DNA of 64,000 nt from Trichoplax adhaerens (taxonomy: Eukaryota > Placozoa > Uniplacotomia > Trichoplacea > Trichoplacidae), in the NCBI RefSeq assembly GCF_000150275.1, contig NW_002060945.1, forward strand, positions 8,949,650 to 9,013,649, in the 5' to 3' direction. The notes beneath the pieces were generated by a model that was given only the letters and a program-made list of their open reading frames with translations, was not told the DNA's origin and did not search any database. The position numbers and the translations under genes are program-made. Below, in pieces: positions 12,407 to 26,280 of this stretch; position 1 is the stretch's first letter, and every line of letters starts with the position of its first letter.

Positions 12407-13923
12407 AACATATTACTACACTTAACTGAATAGAACAGTTATTCATATTATTATCTTGTACAACATACAGTATCATGACAGACTACCTAATCTGTCTTCC
12501 CTGTGTGGTTATCTCCTTGTTACTTATTTCTAATAAAGTGATTGATTCCCCTATCGATTTTTCATCCCATTCACTCAGCCTGACATCGAGAAATATTACC
12601 GGTATTGATGCAGCATAGTAGTGTACAGTAGTACAGTACATCAGGGACTTCTGCAAGGCAATGAAAAGTCTCTGGTACAGTAATGAAAGGATCGTACTTT
12701 CTCACTCACTTTAAAACATGATTAGGATAGTCCAATTTGGTGGACCAGAGCTAATACATGACTTATATGGACCGTAAACTATCAACGAATCCTTGAGAAA
12801 TTATTTCGTAGTCCATATACGTACAATACAGTCGTTCTAATGGTACGCGCTGCAACGGTTCAACGTATAATTTTCTTCCAACTACGTTAAATTATTTATC
12901 AGAACCTTCATTCGCGCGGCATGGCGATAATGTGCTATATCCAGTGTACGGGTTCGGCTAGTCCTTTATACGCTAAAAAATAAATGACGGTTTTGCATAT
13001 GATGGCTATAGAATTACAGCAGAAAGGATGGATATACCACCAAAAAAATGACTTTAATGTGTGTAACTGTTAATGCGAGCACTTGTTGCGTGCGTAAGAA
13101 TAAAACTTCTACCTGGATAACGATGCCTTTTCCTACAGTCCATAACCCAAAACGATAGTATTATATTTATATGTTTGGCACTTACGGTTAATCTGAATTA
13201 TACAAGTTTTATTCAAAGGCGTAAAATGGTATATCTTATATAACGGCAAATGTCAACATCAATTAGACATAGATATCAATATCTAAATTCCAACTTGAAA
13301 TAATTTAAAAAAATAGCATCATCTATCTTTACATGATACAACAAGAAGGATGTATTGCGGCGCTGAGCAATGAAAGCAAGTATAGTTGCTATATAAAAGA
13401 TACCAATTGTACTGTACAGCATATACAATGTACAGTACAATATGAAACATACAGTAAGCCATGACTGAAAGTTATAATTGCTGTAGGTACATTTAAATAA
13501 TATGATAAGGGTAATAGGCACAGAATTTGTAAAGAAGAAATTTTTATCCTTATACGAAAATGATAATAAATCATACAGTAGTTTATAACTTATTGTAATT
13601 AGGTACCATATACTTACACAACTCATTTAATTAATGTATTAAATAGACGTATATACAGTAAATCAGTTTCGGCAATTTTTTCCTCGAATTAGGATAAAAT
13701 GGTAATGAATCATTCATCATATATAAAAAGGAATCTTTACAAATGCAGCACGATTTCAAAATAAAAAAATCAATCCACAATAGCGTGATTAGAGTAGCAA
13801 ATAAATGGGCTATGTTATATGTACACAGAATTTATACAAAAGAGAACTATATTATGTGTGGCGCGATCAAATCATTGATAGTCTGTACATTCAAAGTAAT
13901 TAGCTCGGAAAAAGATTATCATA

Positions 13924-16900
13924 TTACACCGATGAATTGCGCTCAGCGAGAGGTTCTGTCATCATCAGTTTCGCGACCTCGGTGTACTGAGCAGATTGCT
14001 CTTGTAACAGCAAGAAGATAGACTTAATATCTGTTTTTAGGTGCTTCTCTAATTCATCTATACGTTTCGATAGGATCGCAACTTGCCCTTTCAGTTCTTC
14101 CATAGGAAAAGACGAACATTCAGAATGTTCATTATTACATGTATCAAGAACACTGGATAAGCCTTCTTTATTATGTGAACATAGACTTGAACTGTCTACA
14201 CTACTAGTTCCTTTGTGGTTCTCTGCATGTAAATCGTTTTTGCTTTGCAACTCTGCCCTGTGGTCAACACTCTTGCTAGTAACTTCATCGTGATTGGTAT
14301 TAGCACGATCCAACGATTGTGTTGTAGTGTTTGTTGTATCATCAGGAGACAGATAACTCCTACTAATCTTTGTTGTAATAGACGAAGAACTTGATCTTAC
14401 TCTAACTTTACATTTTTCAGCATTACTTCTACTGTACAGGTGTTCCAAGCTACGAGCCGAAAGTGTAACAGCACTGCTACGGGTTCTTTCTCTTGGAAGT
14501 GATGGTAAAGAATTAACGTTCGATTCATCATTGTCATTTTCATTTTCAACTGTAGCTCGTTTCTACGGATAAAAGATAACGTCATACAACTTGTTTGCAT
14601 CCTTTATGTATAATAAAGTTTTCATTTATGAGCGCTAGCAATTTAATAGTACCTCTCTTAAATTGTAAGTAATTTCCAGTTCACGAGAGAAGTGTTCAGC
14701 AAAATCTGTATACGCGTCTAGTACCTCAAGGAGACTTTCTCTACTAATAGTATGTAAGTCACAATAAGTTAATGCTCTAACATTAGCATTGGATTTAATA
14801 ATTTCTCTGTGAAGATAAAAGTTTTCACCAAAGGTATCACCAACACCTAAGTAAATATTAGAAAGTTTTCAAGTTATATGTTAAAGTGATGACTATACTA
14901 CACACTAGCATTTAAAGCAAGTTTTTAAGATCATACGACAACATACCCAATATTGCAACTACTACATCATTGCGAAGAACTTCGACCGATCCGCGAGAAA
15001 CAAAATACAATGCATTAAGCTTATCGCCTTGCATGATTAAGTAATCACCAGGAGGACAATGAGTAGATTGAATCTTAAAAGCTAGCGATCTAAGACAGCT
15101 AGGTGAAGACGTCGCAAATACACCAGAGTTTTCTAATAAATTCCTATTTAGATGTAAGGAAATATCGGCTTGTAGACTCTCCGGAAAACTCTTTAATACC
15201 TATACCGAAATTACACATTTCAATAATTAGTAACCTGTATACAGTACCAGGAAAAAATTAGTTATTAACAAGGTTATTAGTCCTGCTTTTAAACAACCAA
15301 TACCAAATATATACTCGTAAGCATTGTCGTGCTTGTATCGTGCTGTATAGGCGCAAACCATACGTTGCAATTGCTATAATTACGAAGTTATTTTTCTTCT
15401 TACTGATGTCATATCAATCCCTTTGTGAAATGACCAGGTATGTTGGAAATATTCGGCTAATCGATCTTTCAGTGGATACGGAATTTTGTGAAATTTGATA
15501 AATTCTCGAATCTTTTTTAAGTGAGCATGATATCGCGCAGTACTGGCATATAGCCTCTGGATAATGGCTGTCACATTACCAAATATCGATGCGTACATAA
15601 GAGCTGCAAAATAAAATTGAAAACATGCCCCTTTATTCAAAATTATCGAATAAAAAATTCAACATAACTTTACAAATAATACAGATATTCCTTTACTTAC
15701 ACCCAAGCCACATTACCAAAATAGCGAATACTTTCTCTGCTCTAGTAGTTGCCGAGACGTTACCAAATCCTACAGTAGTTAAACTGCTAAAAGTGAAGTA
15801 TAATGCAGTTAAATAACGATCAGTTATCGGGGGGCCACTATCACCAAGGGTCTTATTGATAGGACGGTGAATTTCCTCTGACAGTTGATCCAACCATGAA
15901 TATTTCGGCTTTGGCAGTCCCGGTCTTTCAGCAACACCAATTGCATACCATATACAAGCGAGCCAATGGGCTATTAAAGCGAATCCAAACATGAGTAGAA
16001 TGAGTATCGCAGCTCCTGTTTCGGAATAACGATCGGCCTTCCTTACTACTCGGATAACTCGTAATAAACGGGCGGTTTTGAGTAGACCAATTAAAGTGAT
16101 AGTCTAGGAAAATTAAGATTAAGAGTAGTTGCATAGTCAGTTTTAACTATAAAGAATATCAGCTGGTATAAATTACACAAACTATTCAGTAGATGGTCCG
16201 AAAAATTAATACATGTGATAATACCTGGTCATTTTGTTCCCCACCAATAAAGAGTTCAAATGGAATCGCCGCAATTATATCGATTATAAACCATGATTTA
16301 AGGTAGTGGAGTGCGATCTTTCTCCAATCAGTTACAATTTCATCATTCGAGTTGACGTAAGTTGTTCGAAAGTTTATTAAAATATCTATAATAAACGTAA
16401 TATCCACTATCCAATCAATTACGAATAAAGGGTCATTGTAAGCATCGTCGATAGCGTGATTCGAACGTGTTTCAGGGTTGCGATCTAGCATAGCTTTTTG
16501 AGCGTCTCTAGTTAGCAAAAAAGAAGCTGCAAAGGGTGTCACTATCGCAGTATATAATACAACAACGAGAATTAACCAATCCCAAAAGGCTTTAAACATG
16601 GAATAATGTACAATCATGAATTTTGGAATATAAATCTCTTCTAACTTATACTGTGGTAACGCTGATCTGCGAACCTATAATAGAATATATATTAATTTCA
16701 ATATTTGACATTGGTATTTAAAATTAAAATTAAATAATTTGACTATAATAAAGAGGAGTTTACCAACCGTCGAAAATCTTTTATTATTTTTCTCCGATTG
16801 AGTAACGTCTGATGGATTAACATTTACTTCATCTAATGCGGAGATTATTTCCGCATCTTTGCCTCGCTTGGCTTCTGAAATTGACTGACGTAAGTTATTT

Positions 16901-19900
16901 AATCTATTGCTAATAAATGATGTTCTAGATTCGTTTGCACCAGCTGGACGTCGAATGTTTACGTCATTTACAGATGCTGAGTCGTTAGTAAGACGACCAG
17001 TTGCAGTAACGTTATATTTATTACTGGCGTTGTCATCATCGCGACAGGTATCATCAGCATTAAAAGTACTTGTACTCGCACTATCAGTCTTGTCCGCAAT
17101 GTCTGTAATATGTATGCGATCGCAATTTCCAATTTCAAATTGAGGTTTTTGTATATTGTCTGGATGTTTGGTGTTAGAGTAGTATAGGGATTTACTACCA
17201 ATTTTAACTTTAGGAATACCGGCAGTAACACTTGAAGAGTCTTCATCACGGTTGCTTTTATTATTTAATGAAAATTCATTTTCTTTTATTGCTGACGAGA
17301 TTGATAGATCAGATCTTTGACTTCGTAATGTAACTTGGTTGACATTGTTATGGGTGCTCTGCTTCCTTGAAAATCTTCTTATCTTTGAAACTACAGCATT
17401 GCCGCAAGTAAGCAAGACAATAATATGAGGATGATAAATCATGGAGAAGAATACAAATACATCGATAACATAAATAATAAATTAAGCTAAATCTATCAAT
17501 TCATGATAAGCCAGACTGTAGCTGGCAGGTGAATTTGTATATATAACACGAAAATTTTAAGACACAGGATATCTCAACCATTAGATACATGATTTTAATA
17601 ATTATTTCTCGTGCATAATTAATTGGTTGCGTATGACTTTTTCAAGATTTCTAAGACTTTACACGAATGTTTGCGGATAATTACAGTAAAAACTCCCAGA
17701 GATATTTTATATATCAAAATATGCCAATTCGGACGCGACTTTCCCACTCGCTATCATCTCAAACTGCAAGTAAAATACTGATATAATGATCATTTTTGGG
17801 GACTATAAAATACTGCATTATGTGTCATTATTTATCCTCGCATAGGCTCATTGGTTTACTTAGGTATAAAACTGGTCTACAGTTGGTTCCTTAGATTCAT
17901 GTAAGGTTAAAGATGAAGGAAAGCACCATAGAAATTTTACAAAAACATGTAACATAAAGCAGGTTGAATTCGTGGAAATTTTCCCAGAAAGACTGCCGTA
18001 GGCGAACAAAGGCATTTCAAAAGCGTTGAGAAATTGGCTAATTATTAAACTTTAATAATAAATAAATAGTACTTACGCCTGTTCTGTTTTTTAATTTTGA
18101 TATTTTCAGTAAGTTCTTCATGGTTAACAATGTACATCACAATTTTGTCAACATCATTGACAATGGGAGCTACCAAAACTGATACTATAATTGGAACCTC
18201 TGAAACACAATTCCAAATCATAGTCTTATTATAAAATGCATCCCATAAATCGATACAATAGTAAAATGATAGCGTGAATCAGTAATTAGGTGTTGTTGTA
18301 GGATTTATTTTTCAATTAAGTAATAAAAGCCATGCTTTAATAATAGCTTTACAACATGATACAAAATTAATTTACAGCTATTTCGAAGGAATAAGCTTTG
18401 GAGTTAACAGAAGCAGTGCTAAAGTATTTTAACACGTTGCAAATAAATCGAGTTGCTATATGGTATTCGAAGATATAAATACGTAGCTTTAATTTTATCC
18501 GTGCAAGTGTAACTAGTATCTCTAACAGTGTAATAGATAATTTTATGCTTAACCTTTAGTTCACACACGGTAAATCAAGTATCGAAATTCACTGATTTAA
18601 GTGCAATGATGTCGTTTATGAGAGTATGCCAATACTGAAACTGAAATTCTTGTCGATACCAGTAGGTCGTGCAAAATTTAATGTTAACAACCTCCACTAT
18701 CGGATGGCCTAGAATAAGTGATCTATCACCACTAGTTTAATGTGCTTACCGTTTTTCGTGTAAAAGACTGCATCAATTCGTTGCTCATGAGGCTCCGTTA
18801 GGAATTTTTTAATGGAATTGATGGTAATTTCATCTGTTTGTTCACCTTGTAGAAATTTACAATGGCTCGACTTTTGCATTAACTCAGCACGAGTGTATCC
18901 ATAAAGTTTACAAAATCCGTCACTGCAGAAGACAATAGGGCAATCAGGAACAGTAGCATTGGCCAATATGAAGCTTCGACCTGTAGAATTGCATAATATA
19001 ATAATGATAAGTTTTCTTATAACATTTATACATTCTTATGTATAATTTTTTATATCTGTTAAACACTATGATCGTAGAAATATGATCTATCACGTGGTAA
19101 AGCCCAGAATATATTTTTATTTTCACCTACAGTAGAGAGCAGTATACTTCTAGAATATAGCATACTGTATCATCTTTACAAGGTCAACATTTTTAAAACA
19201 TTTAAGATTTAATTGTAATAATCCTTAATTAAATCTAATGAAGAGCCAAAATTCCATTCTTCTGAATGTAATTTTAGAAACTTGGCTTAATGATAAGATT
19301 TAATTGTAAATTAGACTTTGGAAATATAGCAATATATTAAATATTCTTCTTAATTCAACTCTTTTGAATTACATAAACTAAATAAGTACGTACATTTTCT
19401 AGAATAGTATAAATTGGCTGTAGCTGAATGTGACGACTTGAATTATACCGTACATGCAATCATTCGAATAGGAGGATCTACTGTATCAATATCAAGCACC
19501 AAATCACGAGATGATCAAGGCTCGTTATTAAACTATCATGATTATCTACTGTATGTATTATTGTCTATGTTCAAATGAAATCACTCTCTATTTTGTGGTG
19601 TATCTTGCATAAAAATAGATCAACGTAGAGTCAGTGATGTGCCAGATTTTTGATCAATGTTTTATTCTAGTACGGCATGTTTATGTTGGTATACTGTAGT
19701 ACAATTTAGTTTACCACCATTTATAAACAGTCTACTCTTGTTGAAGTTATGCTTTTATCGAAATTTGTTGTATCTGTCTGTCCACTTAGTCGGTTTCTAT
19801 TGAAAGTAATTTTCGAATTTTACTTGGCCTATGCGTATTGCCGTACTCCCTTTCTCTCTTTCGCTTATTTTATTAAAAAGTCCTTGTCCCTTGTTCCTTT

Positions 19901-22900
19901 CCCTCAATGTTCTCAGACATATTTCTCCTCTATTATACAACTCTACTTCTACTGCGATAAAAGTACAAAGCATGGTATACTGTATATTGGGTTAGAGTCC
20001 ACGAACAACAATATGGCACCGGACATACTTACTGGAGTTATTTGTATCATTAGTAGATTAGTGCACTGAAATTAAGGTGCAGTATTTGATCAGCAAAAAG
20101 CCTGAGGCTTGTATCGGATTAATTAATTTCAATGCTATTCTAATCTGGTATTGTTAAGCCGTTTTCAAAACAACTTTAGTTCTTTCACAGAACTATACTC
20201 AGATGTTCTCCAAGATTATGAAAGGATAAATACATACGCAAATAAACAAATAAAAAATTAGATTCAACGGCAAAACTATGTGCTTTATAACATATTCTTT
20301 GCTGTTATCATATTATTTGTTCAATATTAGTCCATACAGTAGATTTCTATGAATGTACGATTCGTAATTTATGACCAAGTTTGATCGCCGGCTTTTAGAC
20401 GTCTCTAGGTACTATTTTACTATTCAATTCAGATACTCATTCTATTATTAGAAGAGGGATTTATTAGTTTGCATTGTGATTAAAATTTATTTATCATGGG
20501 AATTCAAAATTTCAAATTTCTGATATTGACGTGTAATATTGCCAACTTTCTAAGATTTATGATATGCTATCGAAATCGTATTTGATTCAAGCGTCTACTC
20601 AGTAGGGATTCGTAGCGTAAAATGCAGCCTGCGTGTATATTTTTATGCACGTCGACTGACTGTAATTACGTTAGCTATAGTAAAAATAATAATTCTTCTG
20701 TACATACTCCATTTACTTCTGTATTGACAGAGAACACAGGGTATGCAATGCATGTGAGAAATTTGCTATGTGTGTATTGTAAATAATCAACGCAAGTTGC
20801 CGAAATCTAGATTTATTATATTAATTGCAGTATTATAGGCAATGCAATCCATTTTAAATGGTGATAAAAATGGGTAACTGAAAAACGCAGTCTGCACTTT
20901 TTTTTATCAAAAATACTGTAATAAGGTAGTTAAATCAGAGTATCAATATCAACTATCTACCGTTATTCAACTGCTCTACCGGTCATTAGAACTACTGTAT
21001 AATGATAGTATACTGTACACATAATATTGACAGTAATGTGCGTAATAACGTTTTACAATTTACGATAAAATATTGTTTACTGTAGTAGAAGTTGAAGACA
21101 AGAGCTCAGTTCATACTAGGCAGCTACATGATTGATATTATCGATAATAAACACAACAGTCCTTGCTGGCTGATCGTGATGAACGTTTGATCTGAAACGA
21201 GTAGGGAATTGAATCTAATTCTACATACAAAATGAACATCGTTACTTAACAATTTGGAAACGTACAGTATATCAAGTTGCCATTAACCTGCTGCGATCGG
21301 ACAACAGTAAATAAATCATGAATAGTAATTGTTCAGCTATGATATAGACAAGTAGAGAGGTTGGTTGACAGTATTAACGACAAAACCATCATGACTTAAT
21401 TTATTCAGTCATTTTGGGTTAGCTTTCACTTAGTACCATAGGAGATATCTTACCGCTACAGTATACAGTACAGTACAGTACATAAAGTTATGAAGATATT
21501 GGTTACAGGGATGCTTTGAATCCCAAAAGTCAACATTCATTTTTTTAGAAATGAATTTCTTATTTATCAAAATCTAAGATAACTTGCAAATCGCAACAAT
21601 ACAGTTCCTGACTAGTGGAGTAGTTGAGGAGATCTATTAACACATAAAGCGATTATAAGCCGAACTAAGTATACGAATATCCTTCCATGGACAAAGATTA
21701 TAGGCGTGGAAATTTAAAAATACCTGGATTTTGTTCTCAAAACACCGAGACTTTATTAAGTAAACAATATCTCGATAGTCCCACAACGGGGAACTCTTTC
21801 AACTACTGGACCGCGTTATACAAGTTGTAAAGACTTTGAAGGTAAAAAAAAAAAAATATTATTAAGCCAAAGGCCAGCAGCCCGAGGGTTTGAGGAAAAT
21901 AGCTCAAGATACGGGAACCCACCCACCATAAGATGAATAACCTCAGTTTACTACACTATATCAGTTAGCATTCGAGATTTCCATTTGGACATTAAAAATT
22001 GGCAATATACACGGATAAAACAGTCAAACGGTAGTGGTGGAACACCGTAGACAATGCTAAAGAGGAATCAAAATAATGTGCAATACAATAAGGCCAGCTT
22101 GCATTCAGTCAATCGTACCGCCTCCAAATTGATAGTAGTGTCCAAGAATACTTTACCGGATGAACAGTTCAACACTGGATATCTCATAAACTGAATGTTG
22201 TATAGGTAGAAAGAATTCTAAACAAACGTAATATCTACAATTGTACATGCTAGTGAAAAGGGAATAACGCTGAAACAGGTTTAACGTTGTAGAATATAAT
22301 TAATAAACAATTGTCAACTTGCAATAATAGCATTGGATTCGTTCACACGATGATTTTGCTAACTTTCACCTTCAACGTCAATAGGCTATAATACCGAAAT
22401 ACATGGTGAAAAAATAAAACGACATGGCTATTACATTTAACGTAGTACTGTATATGCTTTGTAGATTAAAATTTTATATTTTCATTATTAAATAATGGCC
22501 ATGGTTGGGTTTGACTAAATAATAAATAGGGGGGGGGGGAGAGAGAATCTTGGGGGCAACTACAAATTGATAAGTTGGTCATACCTGTACTGTCCACTGT
22601 ACAGAGTATAGCATCGTTTTCCGCCTTTACAATATTTCAATTATAAATATATTATCACAGTATATCTTTAAATGTATGTACATCCATGTAACGAATAATA
22701 CATCAAGACGGGTACGGATGCTATCCAATTTTTTCTTGAATGAAACAGTCGCAGCAGGAATAAAGAATAATGCATCCAAATAAACTCACCCAATACAGCT
22801 GTCATTTCATTCGAATACAGTAGTGTAGTATCGATATTGGTTCTATTTACATGTAAATGGTCAAAACTGGAATATTTGCAAGTCGAAGATTGATAGACTA

Positions 22901-23881
22901 CTCGTAATTAGAATGGTTTACTTCTGGCATGGTTGGATTTGATTTGCGGTAGTTCATTTTTTAATTGTTAAGTCATTCCAGTATCGAATAGGACAATCAT
23001 CATTAGCATCTGTTGTCACCATTGCTGTAATAAGAGCGTCAATTCACTTTCATAGTCATTACGAGCAAATGATGATGGAGACAGCAATTTGTATTGATGA
23101 ATGTGTGCAGTAGAGTATTGTTGGATAGATCGAAAAGGATAGATGTGATCCAAACTGTCCTAGCTTGATTTCATAAATTGGAAAAGTCAAAGACATTTTA
23201 TATTGTATCGAAATTGTTGAGATCATTATCATCCAAGTATTCTATGCCAGTGACGATACACGATGATGATCAAATCATTTGACGGTCAAGTAGTAGACAA
23301 CGGCGCGACTCGAAAGTGAAAGTATGACCATCCAGGGTAGTGATGATGATTAAAATGGTAGGGGTATAGTTACTCGTAGAAACTGGAGATTGATTTTGAT
23401 TGAGGATGATACATTACTATCCTACTGGAGTAAGTCGTGTTCTGGATTGTAGTGATGGGTATATTTGGGGGACTTTATTGTATCATCATGACTACAAAAA
23501 TGGCCTACTTTCCAGTTGTAGTAGTCTGTTTCTGTACCGTATTTCCATCGCATCATGATCAATGAATCATTGGAGCATTGAAGATAGGAAGGAGATCAAG
23601 TTTAATCGCCGCCCGAGCACAAAAACAAGATAGCAAGGAGATCAAGTTTAATCGTCGCCCGAGCACAAAAACGAGATAGCAAGGAGATCAAGTTTAATCG
23701 CCGCCCGAGCACAAAAACAAGATACGTACGTATATTGAATAGAGGGGGAAAAAAAAACCCACTTTGGAAATGGGCAAAATGACCATATAGAATCGATATA
23801 CAGACCTGGGCCATCGAATTTCTTAATAATGGTTTCAATAAATATATTTTGGGGCGCCTTTAAGCCTCGACGGATAGGCAT
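13924..23881 (-). CDS. KCNH: ERG-type voltage-gated potassium channel (KCNH2/6/7 family)
   Basis: Plasma-membrane K+ channel subunit that assembles as a tetramer. Ten exons join in phase: 23881-23806, 18980-18750, 18199-18077, 17390-16768, 16674-16225, 16103-15701, 15603-15404, 15199-14947, 14846-14653 and 14562-13924 (about 1063 residues; human ERG1 has 1159). The N-terminal cap [20 protein letters not shown] leads into the PAS domain (to about residue 135). A Ser/Asn-rich linker follows (144-351), then S1 ([15 protein letters not shown]). S4 is at about 503-523 ([17 protein letters not shown]). The pore is [11 protein letters not shown] with GFG at 613-615, and S6 contains [13 protein letters not shown]-linker and cyclic-nucleotide-binding-homology domain follow ([18 protein letters not shown]), then a C-terminal coiled coil near 1005-1039 ([14 protein letters not shown]). 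The exon 4 donor is an unusual ACG|GTTGGT: the better-looking GTAAAC donor 4 bp downstream would break the frame. Confidence 0.95.
18981..23805 (-). other. First intron of the ERG channel gene
   Basis: This 4.8-kb intron separates the 25-residue N-terminal cap from the rest of the PAS domain. It contains a 46-bp minisatellite close to exon 1, a run of 11 G at 22529-22539, an A-run near 21846 and scattered TACTGTA words. No coding frame or RNA gene is convincing; the 106-residue plus-strand frame at 19749-20069 has no recognisable domain. Confidence 0.7.
23590..23723. repeat. 46-bp minisatellite, three copies
   Basis: Three copies of a 46-bp unit (aggagatcaagtttaatcgc...gagcacaaaaacaagata) start at 23590, 23636 and 23682, with only one or two substitutions between them. 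The unit is GC-richer than its surroundings and lies about 80 bp inside intron 1 of the channel gene, just after the exon 1 donor. Confidence 0.9.
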
Positions 23882-24424
23882 GTTGAAAAGTGGATGTTGA
23901 CGTTAACACGCGTTCTTCTCCAGTTCAATTGATTGGGTATTGGCAATGTTTCAAATAGGAAGAATGCTTCTACGTCTATCCATTGGCATGCAAGGACAAA
24001 ATATCTCAATTAATGAATCAATCAATTAAGCCTCTAAAAGTTGTGAAATATTATTACCAATAGCCGATGTTAATTGAAATAGTCTATGGAGAGAAAATTG
24101 TACAACAAGGCATTTGGATTTATCTTTCCAATATCTATTTACCCTAATCTTAAAAGATTGCATTGGCTATTCAATTCATTGAAAGCGCACTTCACCACTG
24201 TAGTCACCTGTACTGTAGATTGTAAACTAACCATGTTTCAGGCAGAGAGTCAGTCATGACAACACCTGCCCTACAATCCTCTAGACTGTAATGAACAATG
24301 CTTTTACAGTACTCTAGGGGTCTAAAGTACCGTAGTGTACAGTACAGTACGTGTGTGGAAGCTCAGTAGACCTGAGAAAGGTTCGGTTCGGTTCGGTTCA
24401 AACCGCTATGATCTATACTGTACT

Positions 24425-24528
24425 GGAAAGTCATTTGATATTTCAAGTGCCATTTAAATGACAGACGCAAAAATGTGTGGAAAATATCCTGATATTACAC
24501 TTAGAAATCTCCAATGACTTTCCACACA
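24425..24528. repeat. Nested inverted repeats sharing one right arm
   Basis: GGAAAGTCATT at 24425-24435 is perfectly complementary to AATGACTTTCC at 24513-24523. TGTGTGGAAA at 24474-24483 is perfectly complementary to TTTCCACACA at 24519-24528. The two left arms compete for the same right arm, so two alternative hairpins are possible. Confidence 0.6.
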
Positions 24529-24690
24529 CATCTTGTTACGTATGGAATTCATTTCAACGTGTTTTCATCTAAAGAGATCGACATCGTCAGTACCCAATAG
24601 GAGAAAGAGGACAACGAATCTACCGCTTCCAATCAACTAATGCAGTCATCCTGGTATATCCTGTTTTCTACAGGCATTTTCTATGGTAAT

Positions 24691-26280
24691 GTCAAGCACA
24701 AAACACGTACTGTACTCTTGTCCATGTCTTCGTCCTGCGCTCGAGTGCTAGTCTATCAGTGAGTCAGTCCTACAAGACGTGTAGACTAAAAGGTGAAGCA
24801 CACAACACGTACTCTTGTCAGGCTTCGAGTGCTAGTCTATCAGTGAGTCAATCCTACAAGACGTGTAGACTAAAAGGTGAAGCACACAACACGTACTCTT
24901 GTCAGGCTTCGTTCGTCCTGCTTCGAGTGCTAGTCTATCAGTGAGTCAGTCCTACAAGGCGTGTAGGCTAAAAGGTGAAGCACACAACACGTACTCTTGT
25001 CCATGTCTTCGTCCTGCGCTCGAGTGCTAGTCTATCAGCGAGTCAGTCCTACAAGACGTGTAGACTAAAAGGTGAAGCACACAACACGTACTCTTGTCAG
25101 GCTTCGAGTGCTAGTCTATCAGTGAGTCAATCCTACAAGACGTGTAGACTAAAAGGTGAAGCACACAACACGTACTCTTGTCAGGCTTCGTTCGTCCTGC
25201 TTCGAGTGCTAGTCTATCAGTGAGTCAGTCCTACAAGGCGTGTAGGCTAAAAGGTGAAGCACACAACACGTACTCTTGTCCATGTCTTCGTCCTGCGCTC
25301 GAGTGCTAGTCTATCAGCGAGTCAGTCCTACAAGACGTGTAGACTAAAAGGTGAAGCACACAACACGTACTCTTGTCAGGCTTCGAGTGCTAGTCTATCA
25401 GTGAGTCAATCCTACAAGACGTGTAGACTAAAAGGTGAAGCACACAACACGTACTCTTGTCAGGCTTCGTTCGTCCTGCTTCGAGTGCTAGTCTATCAGT
25501 GAGTCAGTCCTACAAGGCGTGTAGGCTAAAAGGTGAAGCACACAACACGTACTCTTGTCCATGTCTTCGTCCTGCGCTCGAGTGCTAGTCTATCAGCGAG
25601 TCAGTCCTACAAGACGTGTAGACTAAAAGGTGAAGCACACAACACGTACTCTTGTCAGGTGCGTTCGTCCTGCTTCGAGTGCTAGTCTATCAGTGAGTCA
25701 GTCCTACAAGACGTGTAGACTAAAAGGTGAAGCACACAACACGTACTCTTGTCAGGCTTCGAGTGCTAGTCTATCAGTGAGTCAATCCTACAAGACGTGT
25801 AGACTAAAAGGTGAAGCACACAACACGTACTCTTGTCAGGCTTCGTTCGTCCTGCTTCAAGTGCTAGTCTATCAGTGCGTCAATCCTACAAGACGGGTCT
25901 ATTGTGCAGGTCGCATGCCCCCAATAACTTCAAGCACAAAACACGTACTGTATCACTGTATGTACTGTACAGTGTACAGTACAGTACTGTACGGTACTGT
26001 ACTCTTGTCAGGTACGTTCGTCCTGCGCTCGAGTGCTACAGTAGTCCATCCGGGAGTCAATCCTACAAGACGGGTCTACAGTATTGTGCAGGTCACATGC
26101 TACCAATAACGTCAAGCACAAAAACCGGTACTGTATCACTGCATGTACTGTACAGTGTACAGTGTACAGTACAGTACTCTTGTCAGGTACGTTCGTCCTG
26201 CGCTCGAGTGCTAGTCCATCAAGGGAGTCAATCCTACAAGACGTGTAGAATTGTCTATTGTGCGGATCGCATGCCCCCCC
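24691..26280. repeat. About 88-bp minisatellite in 279-bp higher-order units
   Basis: Roughly 15 copies of a GC-richer unit (core 'gtgctagtctatcag...gtcctacaagacgtgtagac...acacgtactcttgtc'). In the centre, three consecutive units form a 279-bp higher-order repeat that recurs nearly identically (equivalent points at 24975, 25254 and 25533). The copies after 25860 are diverged and carry long TACTGTA palindromes inserted at the 'acacgtac|tcttg' site. The open frames across it (up to 161 residues, rich in SASLSVSQSYKTCRLKGEA) reflect the unit length of the repeat and are not called genes. Confidence 0.9.

Noticed and set aside
13276-13626. 116-residue hydrophobic minus-strand frame
   Set aside because: It spans TACTGTA repeats, is low-complexity, has a donor-like gtaagt right after its ATG, and shows no family motif.
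18722-18748. Reading through the PAS exon to [12 protein letters not shown]
   Set aside because: A consensus donor (G|GTAAGC) sits after FYTKN, and joining there gives exactly the human ERG spacing.
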